Of a stretch of DNA of 64,000 nt, positions 56,628 to 63,800 are shown piece by piece (position 1 is the first letter of the stretch; every line of letters begins with the position of its first letter). The notes beneath the pieces are model-generated. The model saw only the letters and a program-made list of their open reading frames with translations, did no database searches and was not told the origin of the DNA. Source of the stretch: CAZCZU01 sp964503475 (GTDB lineage: Bacteria > Pseudomonadota > Zetaproteobacteria > Mariprofundales > Mariprofundaceae). A program made the position numbers and the translations under genes. Where the stretch lies: positions 1 to 64,000 of the forward strand of contig CAZCZU010000003.1 in NCBI GenBank assembly GCA_964503475.1, read 5' to 3'.

Positions 56628-57314
56628 ATGACGATGCGAATCTGGGATGTGAATGCCGGTTACCTGACGAACGAACAGCTGCAAGCGGAGCATGCATTGC
56701 TGCATCGCCTGGCCGAAGTGCGTCAGGGTGAGGCAAGCGACACGGTGGAAGCAGAATTGTTGCAGTGGATGGGGCATCAGCCGGTGCTGTGGCTGCGGCA
56801 CCAGTTGTTGGTGGCGGAGATGAGCGTGCGCGGTGAAGCGCACTACACTCCGCTGATGCAGGAGAGTGAGGATTCGGTCTGGCCGGTGCAGTATCTATAT
56901 ACCCCCGGCGTGCAGTTCGAGATGTTGAGGCAAACGAAGGGCGAGAAGGGGCGTATACCGTTACCGGCCAATACCCAGCGCCTCTGGGCCCAGCACAAGT
57001 ATTCGGTCATGGCACGCGATCCCAATCTCTATAAGGCGCTGGGGCCGGGGGTTGCGCACGGCCGCTGGCGCGATAATTTTCCGGGACTGGCCCAGCTACT
57101 GGTCGATACCCTGCGCCAGCCGCCCCAGCTCGGGCGCCTGCGCAATGCCCTGCTGCATATGTGGGGGCATGTCTCCAGCGGCGGCGAAGCGCTGCCTGCC
57201 AGCGATGACGAGTTGCTGGTGCGTATTCAGCAGAAGGCACATGCACAGCAAGAGCGTTACCTGCTTGAATCAACGGCCCTCTCCGAGCTCGCGGTTTGGC
57301 TGCGGCCCGACTAA
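56628..57314 (+). CDS. Fusion of a pyrimidine-dimer-glycosylase-like domain with DUF1722 (YbgA)
   Basis: 228 residues. The first 75 or so resemble pyrimidine-dimer DNA glycosylase (T4 endonuclease V family): MRIWDVNAGYLTNEQLQAEH and LWLRHQLLVAEMSVRG. Where the family has EHREL, with the second Glu catalytic (Glu23 of T4 endonuclease V), this protein reads EHALL, so glycosylase activity is doubtful. The C-terminal half, from about residue 117, matches DUF1722: LWAQHKYSVMARDPNLYKALG and LRNALLHMWGHVS. DUF1722 is normally fused to a DUF523/TudS domain in RudS-type tRNA 4-thiouridine desulfidases, and the TudS gene follows 10 bases later. It probably supplies RNA binding to that enzyme. The start could also be 56634. 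Confidence 0.75.
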   Translation: MTMRIWDVNAGYLTNEQLQAEHALLHRLAEVRQGEASDTVEAELLQWMGHQPVLWLRHQLLVAEMSVRGEAHYTPLMQESEDSVWPVQYLYTPGVQFEMLRQTKGEKGRIPLPANTQRLWAQHKYSVMARDPNLYKALGPGVAHGRWRDNFPGLAQLLVDTLRQPPQLGRLRNALLHMWGHVSSGGEALPASDDELLVRIQQKAHAQQERYLLESTALSELAVWLRPD

Positions 57315-57324
57315 GCTGAACACC

Positions 57325-57816
57325 ATGCTCAAGATTCTGGTCAGTGCCTGCCTGCTGGGCGAAAAAGTACGCTATGACGGCGGTGATTGTTGCCGTGATG
57401 GTCGTCTGGCGCAGTGGCGGTCCGAAGGGCGCCTGCTCCCCTTCTGTCCCGAGGTGGCCGGCGGCCTGCCGGTTCCGCGTCCGGCGGCCGAGATCGAGCA
57501 GGGCGATGCCGAGGCGGTATTGCACGGCAAGGCCCTGATTCGCACGCAAAGCGGCACCGACGTGACGGATGCATTCATGCAGGGTGCGGAAAAGGCGCTG
57601 GCCGAGTGTCGGCGCCACGGCATCCAAATGGTCATTCTGAAGGAGGGTAGCCCCTCCTGTGGCACCACGAAGGTCAACGATGGCTCGTTCACCGGCAGCA
57701 AGGTTGCGGGTGCGGGGCTTACGGCCCAATTGCTATCCCGCCACGGTATCCGTGTCTTCAGCGATGAGCAGCTCGATGAGGCAGCCGCCTGCCTGCGGGA
57801 GATGGAAAAGAGCTGA
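57325..57816 (+). CDS. tudS: DUF523 / TudS-type thiouracil desulfidase
   Basis: 163 residues, a full DUF523 domain. Conserved Cys motifs are SACLLGEKVRYDGGDCC at the N terminus, FCPEVAGGLPVPR near residue 40 and GSPSCGTTKVNDG near 107. TudS enzymes carry a [4Fe-4S] cluster on three of these Cys and remove sulfur from 4-thiouracil. With DUF1722 fused (RudS) the substrate is 4-thiouridine in tRNA. Here the two halves are adjacent separate genes. The stop overlaps the methyltransferase start (TGATG). Confidence 0.88.
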   Translation: MLKILVSACLLGEKVRYDGGDCCRDGRLAQWRSEGRLLPFCPEVAGGLPVPRPAAEIEQGDAEAVLHGKALIRTQSGTDVTDAFMQGAEKALAECRRHGIQMVILKEGSPSCGTTKVNDGSFTGSKVAGAGLTAQLLSRHGIRVFSDEQLDEAAACLREMEKS

Positions 57817-58508
57817 TGGCCAACCGCACGCTTGCCATGAACGATGCCCTCTACGATTACCTGCTACAGGTCAGCCTGCGCGAGCCCGAGGTGCTGGAAC
57901 GCCTGCGCCATGCCACCGAGCAGGAGGAGATGTCCGAGATGCGCTCGGCCCCCGAGCAGGGGCAGTTCATGGCCATGCTGCTCCGGCTGATCGGGGCCAG
58001 GCGCGTGATCGAGGTGGGCACCTACACCGGTTATGCCACTCTGTGGATGGCTCTGGCCCTGCCGGAAGATGGCGAGATCGTGGCCTGCGATATCTCCGAG
58101 CGCTGGGCCTTTGTCGCCCGACGCTTCTGGGAGGATGCCGGCGTGAGTCAGAAGATCGAGCTCAATGTGCAGCCGGCCCTGCAGACACTGGATGGCATGT
58201 TGGCCAGCGGCGAGGAGGCGAGCTTCGATTTCGCCTTTATCGATGCCGATAAGGTCAATTATCCCGGCTACTACGAGCGCTGTCTGCAGTTGCTGCGGCC
58301 TGGTGGTGTGGTGGCGATCGATAATGTGCTTTGGGGCGGCACGGTGATCGATGCTGCAAACAACAGCGAGGCAACCGAGGCGATCCGCGCCTTCAACGAG
58401 AAGCTGAAGCGTGATGATCGGGTGGATCTTTCCATGCTGCCGATCAGCGATGGCCTGACCCTGGCCGTGAAGCGGGATCGGAACTCCGGCCTCTCCCCGA
58501 CCGCCTGA
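57816..58508 (+). CDS. SAM-dependent O-methyltransferase (Methyltransf_3)
   Basis: 230 residues. VIEVGTYTGYATLWMALALP is the SAM-binding motif near residue 67, FDFAFIDADKVNYPGYYE the metal and catalytic block near 140, and GGVVAIDNVLWGG follows. It belongs to the caffeoyl-CoA/catechol O-methyltransferase-like family. Bacterial relatives include the tRNA hydroxyuridine methyltransferase TrmR, so an RNA target is possible, but small-molecule substrates are equally likely. It is translationally coupled to tudS and 39 bases before thiI. Confidence 0.88.
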   Translation: MANRTLAMNDALYDYLLQVSLREPEVLERLRHATEQEEMSEMRSAPEQGQFMAMLLRLIGARRVIEVGTYTGYATLWMALALPEDGEIVACDISERWAFVARRFWEDAGVSQKIELNVQPALQTLDGMLASGEEASFDFAFIDADKVNYPGYYERCLQLLRPGGVVAIDNVLWGGTVIDAANNSEATEAIRAFNEKLKRDDRVDLSMLPISDGLTLAVKRDRNSGLSPTA

Positions 58509-58547
58509 ACGCTGCAAACAGGCCGATAAATCGCTATCCTGCGCCGC

Positions 58548-59717
58548 ATGCAGAAGATCCTTGTCCATTACGGTGAGCTCTCCCTGAAGGGGAAGAACCG
58601 CCGCTTTTTCGAACGTCGCATGGCGACCAACATCAAGCAGCTGCTGAAGCCACAGCGAATCCTGCGCCAGCATGGCCGCATGCTGATCGATATGGACGAG
58701 GTGAGTGAGGCGCAGCTTGAGCTGCTGGCCCTGATTCCCGGCATTCGCAATTTCGCCCTGGTGCATGTCTGCGAGCCCGAGGTGGAGGCGATGCAGGCGA
58801 CGGCAGCTGCGGCCGTGCATGCAGCCTATGGGGAGAACGTGGCCGGACGTCCGTTCCGGGTTGAAGCGCGGCGCTCCGACAAGAAGTTCAAGCTGACCAG
58901 CCCCGAGATCAACTTCGAGGTGGGCGGCTATCTGAAGACGCAGCTGAACCTCGCCGTCAATCTCGATCATCCGGAGATCACCGTCTACGTCGAGGTGACG
59001 CCCGGCGAGGCCTACATCTACACCGCCAAGCGCAGCGGTATCGGCGGCCTGCCGGTCGGCACCTCCGGTAAAGGCGTGGTGCTCTTCTCCGGCGGTATCG
59101 ATTCACCGGTCGCCGCTTACACGATGATGAAGCGCGGCATGGAGGTGGTGCTGGTCCATCTCTACAACAGCACCATCAACCGCGATTTCGCCAAGATCCG
59201 TTCGCTGGCAGCGCAATTGTCCCGTTACCAGGGGCGCCTGAAGCTCTACATGATCGATCTGGAGGAGTTCCAGCGCCATGCCATTGCCATGGTGCCGGAT
59301 CGTTATCGCATGATTATCTACAAGCGCCAGATGGTGCGCTCCGCTGCCGGCATTGCCGAGCAGGAGCGTGGCCAGGCGCTGGTCACCGGTGATTCGCTGG
59401 GCCAGGTGGCGAGCCAGACGCTGGCCAACATCAATGCCATCTACGATGCCAGCCCGCTGCCGCTGCTCTCACCCCTGATCGGTTACGACAAGGAGGAGAT
59501 CATTACGCTCGGCAAACGCATCGGCACCTTCGATATCTCCATCGAGGAGTACTGCGATATCTGTTCGTTCCTGATCGCCAAGCATCCGGAGACACAGGGC
59601 AAGCGCGATGAGGTGGCCAAATTCGAGTCGATGCTGCCGGTCGCAGGGCTTGAGTATCCGGTGCGTCTTGAGCGCTTTCTGGCCGGTGAGATGGTCGAGG
59701 AGAAAAAAGAGACTTAG
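58548..59717 (+). CDS. thiI: tRNA 4-thiouridine synthase ThiI
   Basis: 389 residues. An N-terminal ferredoxin-like and THUMP region (LVHYGELSLKGKNRRFFERRM at the start) is followed by the PP-loop ATPase: LFSGGIDSPVAAY near residue 183. A C-terminal CDIC motif sits near 336, where ThiI enzymes have their key Cys. There is no rhodanese domain, unlike E. coli ThiI; many bacteria have this short form. It inserts sulfur at U8 of tRNA, the near-UV sensor base, and may also serve thiamine synthesis. It overlaps the convergent SAP-domain gene by 4 bases. Confidence 0.96.
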   Translation: MQKILVHYGELSLKGKNRRFFERRMATNIKQLLKPQRILRQHGRMLIDMDEVSEAQLELLALIPGIRNFALVHVCEPEVEAMQATAAAAVHAAYGENVAGRPFRVEARRSDKKFKLTSPEINFEVGGYLKTQLNLAVNLDHPEITVYVEVTPGEAYIYTAKRSGIGGLPVGTSGKGVVLFSGGIDSPVAAYTMMKRGMEVVLVHLYNSTINRDFAKIRSLAAQLSRYQGRLKLYMIDLEEFQRHAIAMVPDRYRMIIYKRQMVRSAAGIAEQERGQALVTGDSLGQVASQTLANINAIYDASPLPLLSPLIGYDKEEIITLGKRIGTFDISIEEYCDICSFLIAKHPETQGKRDEVAKFESMLPVAGLEYPVRLERFLAGEMVEEKKET

Positions 59718-59899
59718 GTCAGGCAATCCTTGCGCCAGCAGCAATCCATCTGCTGGCAGTCAAAGCGCCACTCCGCCCCGAAGCATTGCGGGTTACCCTC
59801 GGCAGCCTGGATGGTGCGGATCAGGTCCGCCTTTTTGATGCCGGCCCTGGCTTTCACGCCCTGCTCTCTGGCCTTGGCCCGTATTTCCTGCATATTCAT
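59714..59899 (-). CDS. Small SAP-domain protein with Cys-rich tail
   Basis: 61 residues. An N-terminal SAP-like helix pair (MQEIRAKAREQGVKARAGIKKADLIRTIQ), similar to the Rho N-terminal domain, is followed by a short tail, CFGAEWRFDCQQMDCCWRKDC, which has five Cys and could bind metal. SAP motifs bind nucleic acid. ATG 59899, with GAGGGC upstream, is chosen over a longer frame to 59950. Function unknown. Confidence 0.75.
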   Translation of the reverse strand: MNMQEIRAKAREQGVKARAGIKKADLIRTIQAAEGNPQCFGAEWRFDCQQMDCCWRKDCLT

Positions 59900-60066
59900 A
59901 ACACTGCCCTCGTCAAAACCGAATCCGTGAGATGGGATCTCATGCTGCACTTATAGACCCAACAACCGGTCGGTGCCAAATGGCAGCGATATGACATGCG
60001 AGTGATTTGTTTTCGTTCCCGGCTGTAGGGCGACTCCAGGGAAGGCACGAGATCGCGCAAAGCGAT
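59900..60066. other. Gene-free spacer
   Basis: 167 bases with no frame or RNA gene I can support. A 7-bp perfect hairpin (AGATCGC-GCAAA-GCGATCT, 60050-60068) overlaps the DUF4259 stop codon; it lacks a T-run. Confidence 0.5.
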
Positions 60067-60486
60067 CTATTTGGAGCCTAACCTTGTGATCAGAACCTTT
60101 TGAACAAGATGCCATTCCTCGTTGGTTTCGTCTTCATCCCATAGTTCCTGAAGTTCTGATCCGGATACGATTTTATCCACCGCTTTCGAGGCAAGTTGTG
60201 CATGGGCGAGATCAATTTGAGGCTTTTTGCCGAACAGTCCTTGCTTCCTGTTTAGCCATCGCTGTGCCTGTTCAGGGATGTTTGAGGCATCATTCGAAAC
60301 TGCTGCTGCAATCACTTCCGAAGCCGCAAGGGCTTCGCAGCAGTCCGGCGCCTCCAGGTAGTCAGTCTCATTCAGTATGCGATGGATGGGAGCCAGGAGA
60401 GCCTCCAGCCCTTTAGACTTTTCCAGGTCACACACCCAATCAAGGGCATCATCATTACCAAAATTGTCCTCGCTCCATGCACCCAT
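60067..60486 (-). CDS. DUF4259-domain protein
   Basis: 139 residues starting MGAWSEDNFGNDDALDWVCDL, the recognisable DUF4259 opening. The rest is acidic and helical. Function unknown. GGGAGGGA a few bases before ATG 60486 favours this start over 60507. It lies with the SAP protein in a short accessory stretch between thiI and the OmpA-like gene, and its composition is somewhat less GC-rich than the neighbours. Confidence 0.8.
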   Translation of the reverse strand: MGAWSEDNFGNDDALDWVCDLEKSKGLEALLAPIHRILNETDYLEAPDCCEALAASEVIAAAVSNDASNIPEQAQRWLNRKQGLFGKKPQIDLAHAQLASKAVDKIVSGSELQELWDEDETNEEWHLVQKVLITRLGSK

Positions 60487-60555
60487 CCATTCCCTCCCGG
60501 AATCCATCGTGAGTCGGTCAACGGCACTATATGGCTTTGGCTTTTACGGATGCAA

Positions 60556-60589
60556 ATAAAAGAGGCGGGCATTTGCCCGCCTCTTTTAT
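60556..60589. terminator. Terminator of the OmpA-like gene (works in both directions)
   Basis: ATAAAAGAGGCGGGC-ATTT-GCCCGCCTCTTTTAT: a 15-bp perfect stem with A/T ends on both sides. It lies 17 bases beyond the stop of the minus-strand OmpA-like gene. Confidence 0.93.
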
Positions 60590-60606
60590 GACGTCGCTGA
60601 GTGCAA

Positions 60607-61620
60607 TTACGGATTAACGCGAACCTTTTGCTCTTCGCGGATGACCGAACGAATCTCCACGCGGCGGTTCTTGGCGCGACCTGCGGCTGTGGCATTGTCG
60701 GCCACCGGGTTGGCTTCACCCTCACCCATGGTGGAGATGCGATCTGCCGCAACACCCTTACCGACCAGATAGGCCTTCACCGATTCGGCCCGCTGCTCGG
60801 AAAGGGCCTGGTTCAGCGTGGCGGCACCACGGCTGTCGGTGTAGCCGGTAATCGAGAGTCCGGCATTCGGATACCTGGCGGCAAAATCGACCACCTTATC
60901 CAGCTGCGGGAAGGCGGAAGGCTTCAGCACCGCCGAGCCGGAATCGAAGTTGGCACCTTCGATGGTGACCGGTTTGTCGGAGAAGATCGTCTTGTAGACC
61001 GGCTTGGGCGCCGGCTTCGGCTCCTCCTTCACCATGGCCACCGGTGCCGGAGCGGGCTTCGGTGCGTTGCCGAAGTAGTAGTTCAGCCCCAGCGTGAAAT
61101 TGTTGTTGTTCAGCTTGGTGGCGTTCTTCTTGCCGCTGTTGCCGGTCCACTCGAGTGCAACGCCGAGGTTCGGCATCGCCTTGTATTCGACGCCGGCGCC
61201 ATAGTGCACGGCATTATCCTTGATCACCGCAGCATACGGATCGCCATTGCCGGTGACACGGGCATAGCCCACCTTGGCGTAGGGCATCCATTTGTCGTTG
61301 GGGATGCCGAGCTTCAGGTCGGCACCGTAGACCTGGCTGCCGTAGTTGACCGTTGCCGGCGCGACACCGGTGCCGGTATGGGTCTTCTTGCTGTTGTAGT
61401 CGTAGAAGCCGGAGAGGCCGAGCAGAAAGTTGTTCACATCCCAGTTGTAGCCGGCTTCGCCACCGCCGGAAAAGACGGTTTTGCTGCTTACCGAGCTCAT
61501 ATCGGTGACATTCACGCCGGCCTTGGCGCCGATATACGGGCCGTCGAATTCACTGGCCTGGGCTGTGCCGACGCCCATCAGCGCCGCAATCAAGGCTGGA
61601 GCAATCGTGTTTTTGTTCAT
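60607..61620 (-). CDS. OmpA-family outer-membrane protein
   Basis: 337 residues. A signal peptide (ending AQA near residue 22) leads into an eight-stranded OmpA-type barrel (about 25-190), a Pro/Ala/Lys hinge (APAPVAMVKEEPKPAPKPVY) and a C-terminal OmpA peptidoglycan-binding domain. The last includes SITGYTDSRGAATLNQALSE, RAESVKAYLVGKGVA and NRRVEI. It anchors the outer membrane to murein and may form a small pore. It has its own promoter (61658-61685), a good AGGGGGT site and a strong terminator, as expected for a highly expressed gene. Confidence 0.95.
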   Translation of the reverse strand: MNKNTIAPALIAALMGVGTAQASEFDGPYIGAKAGVNVTDMSSVSSKTVFSGGGEAGYNWDVNNFLLGLSGFYDYNSKKTHTGTGVAPATVNYGSQVYGADLKLGIPNDKWMPYAKVGYARVTGNGDPYAAVIKDNAVHYGAGVEYKAMPNLGVALEWTGNSGKKNATKLNNNNFTLGLNYYFGNAPKPAPAPVAMVKEEPKPAPKPVYKTIFSDKPVTIEGANFDSGSAVLKPSAFPQLDKVVDFAARYPNAGLSITGYTDSRGAATLNQALSEQRAESVKAYLVGKGVAADRISTMGEGEANPVADNATAAGRAKNRRVEIRSVIREEQKVRVNP

Positions 61621-61657
61621 TGGAGACCCCCTGTTGTGTCATAGATCACATTTCCCG

Positions 61658-61685
61658 GTTATAGACCGGATTTGGGGATTGGCAA
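61658..61685 (-). promoter_or_regulatory. Sigma-70 promoter of the OmpA-like gene
   Basis: On the minus strand: -35 TTGCCA (61680-61685), 16-base spacer, -10 TATAAC (61658-61663). Ten of twelve positions match the consensus. It lies about 40 bases before the start codon. Confidence 0.7.
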
Positions 61686-61709
61686 TAGCGGAGTGGAATT
61701 TCGTGCTGG

Positions 61710-62231
61710 TTACTCGATGTCGGGGAAGAGCCTGTCCGTAAAGCCGAAGCGGCTCATGTCCGGCATGCGCATCGGGTAGAGGATGCCATCCAGATGGTCG
61801 CACTCATGCTGCACCACACGGGCATGGAAGTCGGCCACTTCGCGTTCGATCACGTTGCCGAATGGATCGAAGCCACGGTAGCGGATATGCGCGTAGCGAG
61901 GTACCAGGCCACGCAAGCCAGGCAGGCTCAGACAACCCTCCCACCCCTCTTCGATGGCATCGGAGAGCGGCGTGATGACCGGGTTGATCAGCACCGTTTC
62001 AGGGACGGCCTCGGCATCGGGATAGCGCGGATTTTGCTCCACACCGAAGATGACAACACGTTGCAGGACACCGACCTGGGGTGCTGCCAGGCCTGCTCCG
62101 TCATGGGCAATCATCGTCTGGCGCATATCTGCGATCAGGCTATGCAGATCGGGTGTGTCGAATGCCTCGATTTCAACGGAGCGTTCCAACAGGCGCCCGT
62201 CGCCCATGCGCAGGATATCACGAATGGCCAT
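61710..62231 (-). CDS. def: Peptide deformylase
   Basis: 173 residues with all three motifs: GAGLAAPQVG near residue 46, EGCLSLPG near 98 and QHECDHLDG near 140, giving the Cys and two His metal ligands and the catalytic Glu. It removes the formyl group from new proteins. It starts one base after the thiE stop; gpsA-smr-DUF2782-thiE-def run in the same direction with tiny spacers and are probably one operon. Confidence 0.97.
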   Translation of the reverse strand: MAIRDILRMGDGRLLERSVEIEAFDTPDLHSLIADMRQTMIAHDGAGLAAPQVGVLQRVVIFGVEQNPRYPDAEAVPETVLINPVITPLSDAIEEGWEGCLSLPGLRGLVPRYAHIRYRGFDPFGNVIEREVADFHARVVQHECDHLDGILYPMRMPDMSRFGFTDRLFPDIE

Positions 62232-62232
62232 C

Positions 62233-62847
62233 TCAGCGTTCTCTCAGAAGGGCGGTAGCGGCTGCAGAAGGGTCGGCCGCATCGAGGATGGCGCGGATCA
62301 CGGCAACGGGATAAGCGGCAAGCTCGTGTCGATTGGCGGTATCGATACCGCCAAGTGCCACGACGGGCAGTGGGATGGTATCGGCCAGTTGCCGGAAACG
62401 TTCGACACCAAGATGCGGGGCGCCGGAATGACTGGCGGTCGGGAACACCGGCGAGAGCAGGGCGAAATCGGCGCCGGCTGTGTGCGCTTTGGCCAGCTGC
62501 TCGGCTGAATGGCAGGAGGCCGATAGGGACATCGTATCGCCAGCCAGCCAGCGGCGCATGGCCGGCAGCTCTCGGATGGCATCGGAGGCGACGTGTACAC
62601 CATCGGCCTCCACGGCGCGGGCAATGTCGGCCTGGGTATGGATGAGCAGACGGGCAGCGTGGGTACGGGTTATGGCGCGCAGTTCGGCGGCCAGGGCCAG
62701 CAGCTTGCCGGAATCGAGCTGCTTCTCGCGCAGCAGGACGGCATCGACACCGCCGGCAAGACCCGCCTCAATGGCGGCCAGCAATGCCTCGCGCGGGCGC
62801 TCATCGCCGGGCGTGATGAGGATCAGGCGTGGCAGGTCTGGCTTCAG
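62233..62847 (-). CDS. thiE: Thiamine-phosphate synthase family protein (ThiE/TenI)
   Basis: TIM-barrel protein. It shows LLREKQLDSGKLL, the ASCHS strand, SPVFPTASHSG and VALGGIDTANRHEL, consistent with ThiE or the related TenI tautomerase. The obvious first start codon, TTG 62784, cuts off the conserved first strand, which reads LPRLILITPG upstream in the same frame. No ATG, GTG or TTG precedes it. A CTG at 62847 overlaps the upstream stop as CTGA, the layout of a coupled start, and would give 204 residues, the normal length. I therefore use CTG 62847. The ThiE/TenI choice is not settled. Confidence 0.72.
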   Translation of the reverse strand: MKPDLPRLILITPGDERPREALLAAIEAGLAGGVDAVLLREKQLDSGKLLALAAELRAITRTHAARLLIHTQADIARAVEADGVHVASDAIRELPAMRRWLAGDTMSLSASCHSAEQLAKAHTAGADFALLSPVFPTASHSGAPHLGVERFRQLADTIPLPVVALGGIDTANRHELAAYPVAVIRAILDAADPSAAATALLRER

Positions 62848-63245
62848 AAGCGCTTGAGGACCCAGACCGGCGGATTGAGCGGTTTGTAGCCGCCCGGCAG
62901 GCGGCGCTGGAAGTTGCCGTCGCCATTGTCATCGTAAAGGTAGTAGGCCGGCAGGCCACCCGGAGGCTGCACCTTGATCATGTAGACCTTGCCCTTGACG
63001 GCATACTCGCTCACCTCGGCGCCATCCTTGCGGGTGTAGGAGCGCACCTCGACGTTGGCCTGGCCCTCACCGGGAGAAAGCTCCTTGTTCAGGTTCGGCT
63101 TGCTCTCCGTCTCGGGTGCCGGGGCAGTCGCGGAGCTGCCGGTGGCATGTGTGTCATGCTGCGGCGGCGGCAACGCCTCATCGGCGGCCTGGGCCGAAAC
63201 GGCGGTGAAGAGTGTCAGGGTCAGGAGAAGAGCAAAATTACGCAT
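62844..63245 (-). CDS. Exported DUF2782-family protein
   Basis: 133 residues. A signal peptide (ending SAQA near residue 20) and a Pro/Thr-rich linker precede a DUF2782 domain: VEVRSYTRKDGAEVSEYAVKG, VYMIKVQPPGGLPAYYLYDDNGDGNF and the C-terminal WVLKRF. Function unknown; probably periplasmic. ATG 63245 fits the signal peptide better than the frame start at 63275. Its stop overlaps the proposed CTG start of thiE. Confidence 0.8.
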   Translation of the reverse strand: MRNFALLLTLTLFTAVSAQAADEALPPPQHDTHATGSSATAPAPETESKPNLNKELSPGEGQANVEVRSYTRKDGAEVSEYAVKGKVYMIKVQPPGGLPAYYLYDDNGDGNFQRRLPGGYKPLNPPVWVLKRF

Positions 63246-63277
63246 GGCGGAAGTATAGCGCATTTGATGTGACATCC

Positions 63278-63793
63278 TCAGTTCTTTTTGCGCCGGAACA
63301 GCGCAAGACAGGAGCCGCCTCCGCTGTTGGGAGTCGGGATGACGGCCAGTACCAGCCCGGCATACGGCCCCTCACGCAGCCACTGGTAGACGGCATCCTT
63401 GAGCACTGGCTTGCCCTGGGAGTGCAGGCCGCGACCGTGCACGATGCAGAGCACGCGTCCGCCCTCGGCCAGCATCTGTCCGGCATGCTGTTCCAGTTGC
63501 GCCAGTGCCGCATCACGGTTCATGCCGTGTAGATCGATTTCGCTATGCACCGGGGGCTGGCCGGATGCCAGTCGGCGCAGCCGTTCGCGCGAAATTCCGT
63601 CGGCGCAAAGCACCCATGCCTCGTCCGTCGCCTCGGGGCCTGCATGGGCGGCGTTGCCCTGAGTCGGTATGACCGTGCCGTGACGCGAGGCGGGACGGGG
63701 CCTGGGGGGGCGCTTTTTGGGCTCCACCTTCTCAGGCTTCTGCAGGGGCTGCACCATGCCCATCGCCTTGGCGAACAGATCGTCGTCGGCCAC
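63278..63793 (-). CDS. Smr-domain protein
   Basis: 171 residues. A charged, Pro-rich N terminus precedes a C-terminal Smr domain: EIDLHGMNRDAALAQLEQ near residue 85, then VLCIVHGRGLHSQGKPVLKDAV, with the HGRG/HGxG nuclease-type motif, and an Arg/Lys end. Smr domains nick or bind nucleic acids (MutS2, YdaL). The start codon is GTG (63791-63793), with AGGAG about 12 bases upstream inside the gpsA 3' end. Confidence 0.88.
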   Translation of the reverse strand: MADDDLFAKAMGMVQPLQKPEKVEPKKRPPRPRPASRHGTVIPTQGNAAHAGPEATDEAWVLCADGISRERLRRLASGQPPVHSEIDLHGMNRDAALAQLEQHAGQMLAEGGRVLCIVHGRGLHSQGKPVLKDAVYQWLREGPYAGLVLAVIPTPNSGGGSCLALFRRKKN

Positions 63794-63800
63794 GAAGGGG

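Noticed and set aside
60050..60068. Terminator after the DUF4259 gene
   Set aside because: A perfect 7-bp hairpin exists but overlaps the stop codon and has no T-run on either strand.
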